From the NCBI RefSeq assembly GCF_003987015.1, contig NZ_PIPQ01000002.1, positions 310,001-374,000 on the forward strand: DNA of 64,000 bases. The letters run 5' to 3'. Under the pieces are notes generated by a model. It ran no database searches, was not told the origin of the DNA, and saw only the letters and a list, made by a program, of their open reading frames with translations. Position numbers and translations under genes: made by a program. Position 1 is the first letter of the stretch. Each line of letters opens with the position of its first letter. Source of the stretch: Aliidiomarina taiwanensis (GTDB lineage Bacteria; Pseudomonadota; Gammaproteobacteria; Enterobacterales; Alteromonadaceae). Shown one piece after another: positions 27,417 to 35,850 of the stretch.

Positions 27417-28871
27417 ATGCGATTGTTAAGTCTCTGTTTAGGTAGTGCTTTTATTGCACTTTCCGCTTTTGCACCTGCAATTGAAGCGTCTGCTTTGTCG
27501 TTAACGCCATGTCATGTGAAAGGCCATTCTGAACAAGTGCAGTGCGGCTACCTGCCTGTGCCAGAGAATTATGCAGAGCCTGAAGGGAAAACAATAAACA
27601 TTCATGTGGTGCTGTTACCCGCGGTTGCTGCGGCAGCCGAAAAAGACCCGCTGTTGTTCTTAGCGGGTGGGCCTGGGCAAGCAGCCACAGAGTTGACAGG
27701 GCTTTTAAATACAGTATTTCGAGATGTGCGGCAAACCCGGGATATTTTACTGATTGACCAGCGAGGTACTGGTAAGTCGAACCCACTCAGTTGTGAAATG
27801 GGTGACATGGAAACCGTTTGGGACACACTTCTGCTAGAAGACGACGAAGTTGATATACGCAAAGAGATAACGGCCTGCGCAGACGCCCTCGACGCGGACC
27901 TTCAGCACTACAACACCTTAAACGCGGTGCGTGACTTCGACGCAGTGCGTGCCGCTTTAGGCTATGAGCAGGTTAACTTATATGGCGGATCCTATGGAAC
28001 CCGTTCTGGGCTAGCCTATATGCGCGAATTTCCTGACCGCGTGCGCACCGCAGTGCTTGACGGTGTAGCGCCGCCACAAGTGAAAATAGGATTGTTTGGC
28101 GCATCTGCCTCGGCGGCATTCCAGCGGATGCTCAGGGACTGTGCCGAACAGGAAGCCTGTCAGCAGGCGTTTCCAAATTTAGCACAAGACTACCAAGCGC
28201 TGGTTGAGCGCTTAGCAACTGACTCGGAGGTAAAAACCTTGCCGGATCCTCGTAGCCACAGGCCGACGGACATCCGCTTTACCCCAAACCGAGTGAATCA
28301 AATGATTTTCCCTGCCTTATATAGTCCGCGTAGCCGCCAGTTACTACCTTTTGCAATAGACCAAGCGGCACAAGGCAATTACAGCCCATTACTAGGCGTG
28401 TCTGGCCCCTTAGACGCGGAGTCCCCTATTTATTTAGGGCTGCATTTGTCTGTGGTTTGCCAAGAGGATATTCCACGCATAGTGGCCACAGACTTTGAAC
28501 GGGAAGCGCAGTCAGGCTATTTAGGGAGCGCTATGATGGAAAACTATATTGCCATGTGTGAAGTGTGGCCAGTGCAGGTAACAGAAGCAGACGCTTGGCA
28601 ACCAGTGCAGAGCGATGTGCCCAGTTTACTTTTGTCCGGTGAGCAAGACCCCGTCACACCGCCCGCATGGGCAGAGTTGGCAGCGGAAACACTCACGCAG
28701 TCCACGCATGTGGTAGCAGCAGCTGGCGGACACACCATTGCCACCCACACCTGCGCAAATGAGCTGGTGGCCGCTTTTATTGCCGACCCAAGCGCTGAGC
28801 TGGACACGTCGTGCCTTGCTGAAACCCAAGTACTCCCTTATTTGTTAAACGTTAATGGCCAGGGCATGTAG
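27417..28871 (+). CDS. Exported alpha/beta-hydrolase (TAP-like, S33 peptidase type)
   Basis: 484 residues from the ATG at 27417; the longer reading from 27360 lacks a signal peptide start. Residues 1-25 form a Sec signal. The fold is the tripeptidyl-aminopeptidase/prolyl-aminopeptidase type: 'DPLLFLAGGPGQAA' (oxyanion HGGPG-like), 'LLIDQRGTGKSNPL', nucleophile Ser in 'LYGGSYGTRSG', Asp in 'LSGEQDPVTPP' and His in 'AAGGHTIATHTC'. All three catalytic residues are present. It should act in the periplasm on peptides or esters. The NatA-like ABC gene begins 9 bp downstream, suggesting a three-gene operon. Confidence 0.87.
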   Translation: MRLLSLCLGSAFIALSAFAPAIEASALSLTPCHVKGHSEQVQCGYLPVPENYAEPEGKTINIHVVLLPAVAAAAEKDPLLFLAGGPGQAATELTGLLNTVFRDVRQTRDILLIDQRGTGKSNPLSCEMGDMETVWDTLLLEDDEVDIRKEITACADALDADLQHYNTLNAVRDFDAVRAALGYEQVNLYGGSYGTRSGLAYMREFPDRVRTAVLDGVAPPQVKIGLFGASASAAFQRMLRDCAEQEACQQAFPNLAQDYQALVERLATDSEVKTLPDPRSHRPTDIRFTPNRVNQMIFPALYSPRSRQLLPFAIDQAAQGNYSPLLGVSGPLDAESPIYLGLHLSVVCQEDIPRIVATDFEREAQSGYLGSAMMENYIAMCEVWPVQVTEADAWQPVQSDVPSLLLSGEQDPVTPPAWAELAAETLTQSTHVVAAAGGHTIATHTCANELVAAFIADPSAELDTSCLAETQVLPYLLNVNGQGM

Positions 28872-28880
28872 GAGCAACTT

Positions 28881-29615
28881 ATGATAAACGTTCAGGATTT
28901 AATGAAAACCTACAATGACGTGAAAGCCCTGAATGGCTTAAGCTTTCAAGCGCATGACGGTGAAATAACGGGCTTGCTGGGCCCGAATGGGGCAGGGAAA
29001 ACCACCTGCTTACGTAGTTTATACGGCTTAATACAACCCGACTCTGGAAGCGTGGAAGTAGATGGCTTAACGCCTAAAACACAGGCCTTGGACGTGCGCC
29101 GACGGATAGGCATTTTCCCAGATAAATTTGGTTTACATGAACGCTTAACGCCGCGTGAGCATATTCGTTATATAGCGCAGCTCCATGGTTTAAAAGGGGA
29201 AGTCCTAGACACCCAAGTAGAGCGGGTCATCGCCGAACTGAATATGGCGGACATTGTGGACCGTCGTACGCAAGGCTTTTCTCAAGGGCAGCGCATGAAA
29301 GTTGCCTTAGCACAGGCCATTGTACATCAGCCGAAAAACTTGATTCTCGACGAGCCAAGCCGAGGCTTAGATGTGATGAGTACGCGTATACTCCGTGAAC
29401 TCATGTTCGGGCTGCGTGAGCAAGGGCGCTGCATTTTATTTTCCAGCCATGTCATGCAAGAGGTTGCAGCTTTGTGTGACCGCGTGGTGATTATGGTAAA
29501 AGGACAGGTGGTGGCAAACGACACACCTGCGGCATTGTGCGAGCAAACAGGCGAAGCTAGCTTTGAAGACGCCTTTGTACAGTTAATTGGGACAGATGAA
29601 GGAATAATGGCATGA
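28881..29615 (+). CDS. ABC transporter ATP-binding protein, NatA-like
   Basis: 244 residues. Walker A 'GPNGAGKTT', signature-like 'FSQGQRMKVALAQA' (Ser-Gln-Gly-Gln in place of LSGGQ), Walker B 'LILDEPSRGLDV' and the His switch in 'ILFSSHVMQE'. It pairs with the NatB-like permease, overlapping by 4 bp. In Bacillus, NatAB exports Na+; in Alteromonadales the pair is common and uncharacterised. The hydrolase upstream may supply or process the substrate, which is inference. Confidence 0.88.
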   Translation: MINVQDLMKTYNDVKALNGLSFQAHDGEITGLLGPNGAGKTTCLRSLYGLIQPDSGSVEVDGLTPKTQALDVRRRIGIFPDKFGLHERLTPREHIRYIAQLHGLKGEVLDTQVERVIAELNMADIVDRRTQGFSQGQRMKVALAQAIVHQPKNLILDEPSRGLDVMSTRILRELMFGLREQGRCILFSSHVMQEVAALCDRVVIMVKGQVVANDTPAALCEQTGEASFEDAFVQLIGTDEGIMA

Positions 29616-30754
29616 GCGCAGCACTATTTACCGTGTGGCTAAAGGAATTAAAAGACGCCCTGCGCGACAAACGTTCACTCATGGCCGCCATGTCATACGC
29701 ATTTTTTGGGCCAATGCTGATGGCTGTGGCCTTTTTTGCTGTGGTGAAAGAAGCCACGTCCGAAAGCGACGTAAAGGTTCATATTCAAGGGCAAGAGTAT
29801 GCTCCGGAACTCGTGTCCTTCCTTCAACAAAAAGGCATTGTTGCTACTGCCAAAGAGGAGGCAGACTCAGGTATCGAGCTAACCATTCCGCGGGACTACC
29901 AAAGCTTACTGGCCAGCGGCAAAATGGTCTCGATTGTGTTGCGCGCTGACTACTCAGAACGCAAAAACAGTAGCAGCCGCCAGCGAGTTTCCAGTGCACT
30001 ACGGGAATACAACCAAACCATCGCCAGTGCACGCTTAACCTTACGGGGTATTAGTCCCGAAGTGATGTACGCGGTGGTTACCGAGAAGCAAGACACAGCA
30101 ACAAAAGAGTCGCGAGCAGCGGTTATTATGGGCACTGTGATGGTGTTTGTGCTTATGGCAGTGTTTTTCTCGGGTATGAACGTGGCCATTGACACCAGTG
30201 CTGGTGAGCGGGAACGAAACTCTTTGGAGTTTTTATTGGCCCAGCCCGTGCGTGTGTTTGATCTGGTTGCCGGTAAAGCACTGGCAGCGAGTACCTTCGC
30301 CGTATTGGGTAGCCTACTCACCCTGGCTATGATTCCTATGGTGTTTTTATTTGTGCCGCTGGAAAAGCTGGGTATCGATATTACCTTTAGCCTGGGTCAG
30401 CAGCTTGTGTTGGTACTCGTGTTAGTACCCCTTGCCTTGTTGGCCAGTGGCCTGCAGCTGTTTGTGTCGTTTATGGCGAAAAGCTTTAAGGAAGCCCAAA
30501 CGTACATTAGCTTTGTGATGTTTGCGCCTATGACCATTGTTTTTGTTTTAGAGTTTAGCCGTTTTACCCATTGGGTATTAGACTATCTGCCGGTGACATC
30601 GCAGCACCAAGTATTGCTTGGTTCCATTAATGGAGAGCCCGTTGGCTTATTTCCTATCGTGGTTGGCGCCTTAAGCACCCTGGTATTGGCCTGGTTGCTT
30701 CTGATTGCTGTGCAATTGCGGCTACGTAGTGAAAAGGCTGTGTTCGGCTTGTAA
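29612..30754 (+). CDS. ABC-2 type permease, NatB-like
   Basis: 380 residues. One membrane helix near residues 24-42 is followed by a soluble extracytoplasmic domain of about 130 residues. Then five or six helices fill the C-terminal half ('VMVFVLMAVFFSGMNVA', 'NSLEFLLAQPVRVFDLVAGK', 'SFVMFAPMTIVFVLEF'). This is the NatB/YhgE-type export permease plan. Its ATG lies inside the ATPase stop (4-bp overlap, translational coupling). It ends before a strong terminator convergent with the kinase gene. Confidence 0.85.
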   Translation: MSAALFTVWLKELKDALRDKRSLMAAMSYAFFGPMLMAVAFFAVVKEATSESDVKVHIQGQEYAPELVSFLQQKGIVATAKEEADSGIELTIPRDYQSLLASGKMVSIVLRADYSERKNSSSRQRVSSALREYNQTIASARLTLRGISPEVMYAVVTEKQDTATKESRAAVIMGTVMVFVLMAVFFSGMNVAIDTSAGERERNSLEFLLAQPVRVFDLVAGKALAASTFAVLGSLLTLAMIPMVFLFVPLEKLGIDITFSLGQQLVLVLVLVPLALLASGLQLFVSFMAKSFKEAQTYISFVMFAPMTIVFVLEFSRFTHWVLDYLPVTSQHQVLLGSINGEPVGLFPIVVGALSTLVLAWLLLIAVQLRLRSEKAVFGL

Positions 30755-30767
30755 TATGTTTGAGCAA

Positions 30768-30806
30768 GAAAAAAGGCAGCTCCCCTTGGGATGCTGCCTT
30801 TTTTGT
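30768..30806. terminator. Bidirectional terminator after the NatAB operon
   Basis: AAAAAAGGCAGC...GCTGCCTTTTTT with an 11-to-12-base loop; A and T tracts flank the stem. It sits between two convergent genes (natB-like and the PfkB kinase). Confidence 0.88.
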
Positions 30807-30825
30807 TTTGCTCATGGGCTAATAA

Positions 30826-31824
30826 CTAACCGCGAATTTCTTTTAGTATACGCTGGTGGTCTTCTTGGCTTAAGCGGGGGCCGTACTGTGTTACAAGTTC
30901 TGCAGCTGAGCGGCTGGCTAAGGCTCCTGCTTGGGCCACGCTCCAACCCTGGGTAATAGCGTATAAGTAAGCACCTGCAAACATGTCGCCAGCACCATTG
31001 GTGTCAATGGCTTTCACTTTAACACCCGGTACCAAAACCCGTTTTTCGCGGGTTGCTATAAGAGCGCCTTCTTTCCCTAATGTTACGACAACTTCCTTAG
31101 CGTAAGTAAGAAGCTTATTTACAGCGGCCTCTAAGCTTGTGCTGCCCGTATACAACTCCGCTTCTTCGCTGTTGCAGAATAAAATATCAACGCCAGGAGT
31201 TAAAAACTCGTCGAGGCCTTCGCGGTAATACTTTACCAGGGAGGAGTCAGAAAAGGTAAGCGCAATTTTGGTGCCTGCTTTTTCTGCTTTCTTGCGTGCG
31301 TGGGCGACAGCATTGCGAGCTATCTCCGATGTCGCGAGGTAGCCTTCAATATACAGGAATTCACTTTCAGCAATAACATCTTGCTCCAGCTCATCGAGCG
31401 AGAAGTCAATGGTGATACCAAGGAAAGTGCACATGGTGCGCTCAGCGTCTGGTGTCACCATAACGACGCATTTCCCCGTATGCCCGTCGTTATTTTGTAC
31501 ATGTAAACGGCTTTCAACCCCAGCATGCTGTAAGTCTTTTTGGTAAAACTTGCCGTCGTCGTCGTTTGCTATTTTGCAGCAGTAAAAAGCCTTGCCGCCG
31601 AACTTACTCAAGGCAACTAAGCTGTTGGCTGCGGAGCCGCCACCTACTTTCGCTTCCAGCTCGAACTCTTTGCCAAGCTCGTCAAGCAGTAGCTGTTGTT
31701 GGGCTTCGTCGAGCAAGGTCATAATGCTCTTTTCAACCTTGTGCTTACCTAAAAAGGAGTCTGTGACCTTAAACTCGCGGTCGACTAGGGCGTTTCCGAG
31801 CCCTATAACGTGATATTTTTTCAT
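30826..31824 (-). CDS. PfkB-family nucleoside/sugar kinase (adenosine kinase-like)
   Basis: 332 residues. The N-terminal 'YHVIGLGNALVDREFKV' and 'VGGGSAANSLVALSKFGG' form PfkB signature 1. Signature 2, with the catalytic Asp and anion hole, is 'DTNGAGDMFAGAYLY'. It phosphorylates a nucleoside or sugar hydroxyl using ATP. The pattern fits the adenosine kinase-like branch better than ribokinase, but the substrate is not fixed. A TATAAT on the reverse strand (31864-31859) lies 35 bp upstream of the start and is a candidate -10 box. Confidence 0.82.
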   Translation of the reverse strand: MKKYHVIGLGNALVDREFKVTDSFLGKHKVEKSIMTLLDEAQQQLLLDELGKEFELEAKVGGGSAANSLVALSKFGGKAFYCCKIANDDDGKFYQKDLQHAGVESRLHVQNNDGHTGKCVVMVTPDAERTMCTFLGITIDFSLDELEQDVIAESEFLYIEGYLATSEIARNAVAHARKKAEKAGTKIALTFSDSSLVKYYREGLDEFLTPGVDILFCNSEEAELYTGSTSLEAAVNKLLTYAKEVVVTLGKEGALIATREKRVLVPGVKVKAIDTNGAGDMFAGAYLYAITQGWSVAQAGALASRSAAELVTQYGPRLSQEDHQRILKEIRG

Positions 31825-31900
31825 TTAAATAGGTCATTGCGTCAATACGGGGCCGCGCATTATAGCGCAAGTTAGGCTGAGGATCGATGCTTTAGCTATT

Positions 31901-32863
31901 TCAGTACCTAAGTAAAACAAAGGCGGGTAATACCACACAGAAAAGTAAGCACTGTAAGTAAGCGAGGTGCCGAATGCTCTGTTGAATAAGTCCTTGTACA
32001 GGAGCATTGGGGTGGCTGAAACGGGTTCGCGGGTAACGCTTCCCCTGGTATTTAACTGGGCTGCCCAAGGCAAGGGGGAACACCTGTGTTAGTAAGGCAA
32101 ATAGCTGCATGTTTTGATGTGGGGAAAAAGGGTTACTCCAAATGGGCACAGCTGTGTGGGTAGAACGTGTTCTTAGCGGTTTAGCAATAAGCTGCAATAT
32201 CATGCGCAAGAGGGCGTGAGGAAGTCCATTAACTAGGGTAAAAAGACCAAAGCCCGCGGCACCAAAGTCACGCCAGTGGGTGTATTCAGCGGGCCAGGCA
32301 TAGCGTAGCTCGTACACTAAGCGGTACGCCAGGGCCGCTAAAGGCCCTGCCACCACAAACCAAAACAATACACCCCACCAAGCTTGCGTAAGGCGCAGGG
32401 CCGTGTGCTCGCTGGCTGCTTTTTCGATGCCAAGAGAAGAAAGCTGCATACACTCTCGGTTTAACCAAAACTGCACGCGCGATCGAGCCAGTTGCTTTTG
32501 CTTACGCAGAACGGCCTGCTGAATATGTGTTGCTGTGGTTAACCAGGGCTGGCTAAACAAGCAGAGCCATAAAATAATAGCGCCAAACCAGCGCTTCAAT
32601 TCTGCCAGTGCATACAATAAAGCCGGCACACAAAACCAAAGTAACAGCATTAAAAGTAAAGCAAGTAAGCCCGAAATACGCTGCTGGGAACGCGCTCTTT
32701 GCAGCGATGGGTGTACCCGTTTGGCTAGCAATAAAGCCATATGGCGTAAGGCAACAAAGGGGTGGAGGTGAGCAGGAATCGGGAGGGTGCGCTCAAGTAT
32801 GAGCGCACTGAGAAAAAGAACCAAAGGTTCATGGTCTATAAGAGTTTGCCAAAGGCTTTCCAA
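31901..32863 (-). CDS. CobD/CbiB-like integral membrane protein
   Basis: 320 residues, four to five membrane helices. The central 'RECMQLSSLGIEKAASEHTA' and 'AGPLAALAYRLVYELRYAW' align by eye with the AdoCbi-phosphate synthase (CobD/CbiB) pattern, as does the late 'ALGSPVKYQGKRYP' (compare the family Tyr-Gly near the C-terminus). AmpE belongs to the same fold and is an alternative. No other cobalamin genes are nearby and many signature residues differ, so the biosynthetic role is doubtful. Confidence 0.6.
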   Translation of the reverse strand: MESLWQTLIDHEPLVLFLSALILERTLPIPAHLHPFVALRHMALLLAKRVHPSLQRARSQQRISGLLALLLMLLLWFCVPALLYALAELKRWFGAIILWLCLFSQPWLTTATHIQQAVLRKQKQLARSRVQFWLNRECMQLSSLGIEKAASEHTALRLTQAWWGVLFWFVVAGPLAALAYRLVYELRYAWPAEYTHWRDFGAAGFGLFTLVNGLPHALLRMILQLIAKPLRTRSTHTAVPIWSNPFSPHQNMQLFALLTQVFPLALGSPVKYQGKRYPRTRFSHPNAPVQGLIQQSIRHLAYLQCLLFCVVLPAFVLLRY

Positions 32864-32904
32864 GAAAGGCCCAACTTACTTGTCAGTGAATAAGGAATAG
32901 GTTA

Positions 32905-33465
32905 TCAGCTAGCAAGCGCTGCGTCACCTTGGTTGTTCTTGCTGCGGCCTGGGCCTGCTGCCCTTACATAGTCGGACTGGCGTAATTTCGCTTGAATAAA
33001 TTCGCCAAGCTCGTCGGGGCGGTAGCCAGGGCGAGCTTTAAAACGCAAGAAAGGCAAGCCGGCTGCGGCGAGTGTATTTTTCAAAAACCAGTTTCGTTTT
33101 AGCTGATGGCTTGAAGGATCTACGGGCTCTAGCTCAATAACACCCACCACACGCATATTGGTTTTGTCGCACAGCACATAGTCGAGTATGCGGTTATTCA
33201 CCTTTTGCTGGGCGTCACGCTTTGCAGCAGCAGACAAACCTTGTGTGCGAACAGCAACCACATCGCCAAGTCGAACTTTCGTAAATACTCGGTAGCGGTC
33301 ACCGCAAGCTTGTTCTAGTAGCGAGAGAAAGGACTCTTCTGTTGCACTGTAAAAACTATCGGTACGCTTTTGATAGGGGTAAGGAGCGAAGCTTTCAGAA
33401 ACCCGTGCGGCCAAAAGCGCAACGGCAATTAAAGCAACAATGAAAAGAATCAGCACGTATTCCAT
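32905..33465 (-). CDS. Membrane-anchored DUF2726 protein
   Basis: 186 residues from the ATG at 33465, with GAGG about 9 bases upstream; 11 extra residues are possible from 33498 but have no good site. Residues 2-22 form one N-terminal membrane anchor. The rest is a soluble DUF2726 domain ('FLSLLEQACGDRYRVFTKVRLGDVV', 'DYVLCDKTNMRVVGVIELE'), which resembles nuclease-like or topoisomerase-associated domains with an Asp/Glu core. Function is unknown. It follows folE2 with a perfect hairpin in the gap. Confidence 0.75.
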   Translation of the reverse strand: MEYVLILFIVALIAVALLAARVSESFAPYPYQKRTDSFYSATEESFLSLLEQACGDRYRVFTKVRLGDVVAVRTQGLSAAAKRDAQQKVNNRILDYVLCDKTNMRVVGVIELEPVDPSSHQLKRNWFLKNTLAAAGLPFLRFKARPGYRPDELGEFIQAKLRQSDYVRAAGPGRSKNNQGDAALAS

Positions 33466-33491
33466 AGCAATTACCTCAGTGTCGGAAATCT

Positions 33492-33514
33492 GGCGCATTC
33501 AAAAGGAATGCGCC
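33492..33514 (-). other. Perfect 9-bp hairpin between folE2 and the DUF2726 gene
   Basis: GGCGCATTC-AAAAG-GAATGCGCC, a perfect 9-bp stem with a 5-base loop, lies 27 bp upstream of the DUF2726 start. On the reverse strand it is followed by AGATTTCC, not a T run, so it is a poor terminator. It may be a processing or attenuation element. Confidence 0.65.
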
Positions 33515-33555
33515 CTTTACCATGAGGTATGCAGCTAACGTGCCAAAATGACTAC

Positions 33556-34482
33556 TTAGGGTTTAAAACCGTTTGTAAGGCCTTTGGTGACAATGCTAAC
33601 AGCGTCATGAGCGTGTAACGACTCATAATGGTTGACCCGTACGCGGAAGTCAGCAACGAAGTCCGTATTATTTAAACGGTGCTTCAATATGCGTGCTGCG
33701 TCTTCGCAGAACATATTGTTTTGGCCGTTTAAACGAGCAAACTCTTGTTCGTCCTCGCGTTTTACAGCCGCCTGTACCGGTGTTTTTAAGGCTTCCTCTG
33801 CACTGTCAATTAAGGTAACCAGAGGCAACTGCTGAGCGTCTTCTGTTAACCGAACCTTCATTTCAGCCACAGAGCGCTGACTGTGAGGGGTGGCGACTAT
33901 CCCTTCGGTGGTGCCTAGCCACTCGGTCACATCTTCTTTGCTGAGCTGAGCTGTGTCGGCAAACTTTTGCTGAAAAGCGTCTTGAATAAGTTGCCGAGCT
34001 AAAGCTGCAGAGCAAGGGCAGGTCGACGAGTAAGTAACATCTAAGGACAGGTCACAATGAAATTGGCCTTCGATCATTTCAGCATTCAGCTCGACAGGAT
34101 ACGCTTTCCATCCCACATTGCCGCTTAATAAGGACGGCCGGCGTAAGTGGTAGTCGAAGCGCAACACAACACGGGCGGACTGGCTTAAACCTTGGTGGGT
34201 TGCCAGGAAGCTTTCTAATAAGGAACGTAAGCTGGATATGCTGACATGACCTTCTGCAGACAATTGCTCGAGCGCTAAATACAAACGCGACATATGAATG
34301 CCTTTTGCGTCTGCTACATCTAAGCTGACATAGGCGTCAATGCGAGCGCTAATGCGATGTTCGTTATTTTGCTCGTCAAGGAGCATCAAGGGCATGTCAA
34401 TTTCACTCATTCCAACCCAATCAAGCGTACCTAAGTGTTGGGTACTAAGCTCGGCGGCTATATCGGGCATAGTGGTTGACAT
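33556..34482 (-). CDS. folE2: GTP cyclohydrolase FolE2 (type IB)
   Basis: 308 residues from the ATG at 34482 (GGAG about 11 bases upstream); an ATG at 34524 is possible. Signatures of type IB: 'WVGMSEIDMPLML', 'SLDVTYSSTCPCSAALARQ' with the metal-binding Cys, and 'EMKVRLTEDAQQLPLVTLID'. It opens GTP to dihydroneopterin triphosphate, the first step to folate, and works with Mn or other metals, unlike zinc-dependent FolE. In many bacteria it is a zinc-starvation paralogue. It links functionally to folA and thyA in this window. Confidence 0.94.
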   Translation of the reverse strand: MSTTMPDIAAELSTQHLGTLDWVGMSEIDMPLMLLDEQNNEHRISARIDAYVSLDVADAKGIHMSRLYLALEQLSAEGHVSISSLRSLLESFLATHQGLSQSARVVLRFDYHLRRPSLLSGNVGWKAYPVELNAEMIEGQFHCDLSLDVTYSSTCPCSAALARQLIQDAFQQKFADTAQLSKEDVTEWLGTTEGIVATPHSQRSVAEMKVRLTEDAQQLPLVTLIDSAEEALKTPVQAAVKREDEQEFARLNGQNNMFCEDAARILKHRLNNTDFVADFRVRVNHYESLHAHDAVSIVTKGLTNGFKP

Positions 34483-34676
34483 GGTATTTATAACTCCATC
34501 GGATGGGGTAGGGACTTTATACATAAATAGACTTTATTCCTTACGTGGATTGAGAGCAGATGGGCTCGCCGCATCCTGCAACCGCTGTTATTCTATATTG
34601 AACAGGTTATCATAATTTACCCCTTAACGAGTAGTCGTGGGGGCGAACAAAAAGCAACCAAACCAAAAGGGCATAT

Positions 34677-35015
34677 ATGAGCGCACTCGATACCAATTTA
34701 TTAGAACAATACACGGATATGTTAGGTATAAAAGGACTGCGCGACAGTCTGAACATGTTTATAGAGTTAATGCCGGAATATATGCAGGAGTTGGATAGCG
34801 TAGTGCATGCACGGGACGAGCAAGCAACTCGCAGCCAGGCCCATAAAATGAAGGGCGCTTGTCGTTCATTAGGTTTTAGTGGTTTAGCTCAGCCAATGGA
34901 GCATATTGAAAAGAACCGCTGGACATGGGAAGAGGTGGAACAGTTGCTTGAATCCTGGCCCAATCAATTGAGCCAGGATATTGCACAAGCCACTGCCTGG
35001 TTAGACGCTAGGTAG
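34677..35015 (+). CDS. HPt-domain phosphotransfer protein
   Basis: 112 residues, a stand-alone HPt four-helix bundle. The phospho-accepting His is His56 in 'AHKMKGACRSLGF', with the usual Lys and Gly after it. No kinase or receiver domain is attached. Its stop overlaps, tail to tail, the stop of the ArcA-like regulator by 8 bp. It would carry phosphate between a hybrid kinase and a response regulator. By analogy with Shewanella HptA/ArcA it may serve this ArcA-like regulator, but that is inference. Confidence 0.85.
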   Translation: MSALDTNLLEQYTDMLGIKGLRDSLNMFIELMPEYMQELDSVVHARDEQATRSQAHKMKGACRSLGFSGLAQPMEHIEKNRWTWEEVEQLLESWPNQLSQDIAQATAWLDAR

Positions 35016-35736
35016 CAACTTTTACTTCGACGTCGCCTACAAAGCGGTAGCCTTCACCATGAATGGTGGTAATTAAGTTCGGTGTTTCTGGGTGAGCTTC
35101 AAAGTGGCGACGAATGCGACGAATGGCTACGTCTACGGTACGATCATTCGGGCGTAGTTCACGGTCGAGCATTTTTCTGACCAAGGTTTCACGGTCATGT
35201 ATTTTGCCAGGTTGCGTTAAGAATAGCTCAAGTGCACGGAACTCACTTTTCGGCAAACGAAACACCTTGTTTTCAGGTGAGTACAGGCAACGACTGTCGC
35301 AGTCAAGTATCCAGTTACTGAAGTGGTATTGGCGACTACCTTCAACGGCAAACTCTTTCGGAGAATTAATTTGCTCAATTCGGCGTGAAAGGTTGCGTGC
35401 ACGTATGGTGAGTTCGCGCGGGTTGTATGGCTTAATTAAATAGTCGTCAGCGCCTAGTTCAAGGGCGAGCAGACGGTCTTCACTGCTGTCACGGCCGGTT
35501 AAGAAAATAAGCCCAATGTTTTTATGCTCACGCAAAGACTCAGCAAGTTCTAACCCGCTCTTACCGGGCAAGTTAACATCCATAATAATAATGTCGATGT
35601 CTTGTTGAGCCATGATATGTTCCATTTGGCGCCCATCTGCAGCGTCAAATACCTCATAGCCTTCTTCTTGAAAAAGGCGAGAAAGAGTTTGCCGAGTAAT
35701 AACCTCGTCTTCAACAATTAGCAGTTTTACAGTCAT
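35008..35736 (-). CDS. arcA: OmpR-family response regulator, ArcA/TorR subgroup
   Basis: 242 residues from the ATG at 35736. The receiver domain begins 'MTVKLLIVEDEVITRQTLSR', with phospho-acceptor Asp53 in 'IIMDVNLPGKSGLEL' and Lys in 'DDYLIKPYNPRELTIRARNL'. The C-terminal winged helix ('RTVDVAIRRIRRHFEAHPE') binds DNA. Strings such as 'PRELTIRARNL' match ArcA, the anoxic redox regulator, more than TorR. Unlike E. coli it lies next to a sensor kinase (114-bp gap, same strand) and faces an HPt gene. The symbol is provisional. Confidence 0.78.
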   Translation of the reverse strand: MTVKLLIVEDEVITRQTLSRLFQEEGYEVFDAADGRQMEHIMAQQDIDIIIMDVNLPGKSGLELAESLREHKNIGLIFLTGRDSSEDRLLALELGADDYLIKPYNPRELTIRARNLSRRIEQINSPKEFAVEGSRQYHFSNWILDCDSRCLYSPENKVFRLPKSEFRALELFLTQPGKIHDRETLVRKMLDRELRPNDRTVDVAIRRIRRHFEAHPETPNLITTIHGEGYRFVGDVEVKVAT

Positions 35737-35850
35737 ATTTGCATCCATGTGGCCGCTCGTAAGCATACAAAGTGATGGTATGCTTAAAATAAAAGTCGTT
35801 ATTAAATAAGGATATGATTGAAAGCTACAGGAAACAAGCTGAAAATCATA

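Noticed and set aside
34525..34640. Possible Zur box upstream of folE2
   Set aside because: Only imperfect dyads are present (TGTT...AACA with wrong spacing), not the 15-bp GTTATA-N-TATAAC core.
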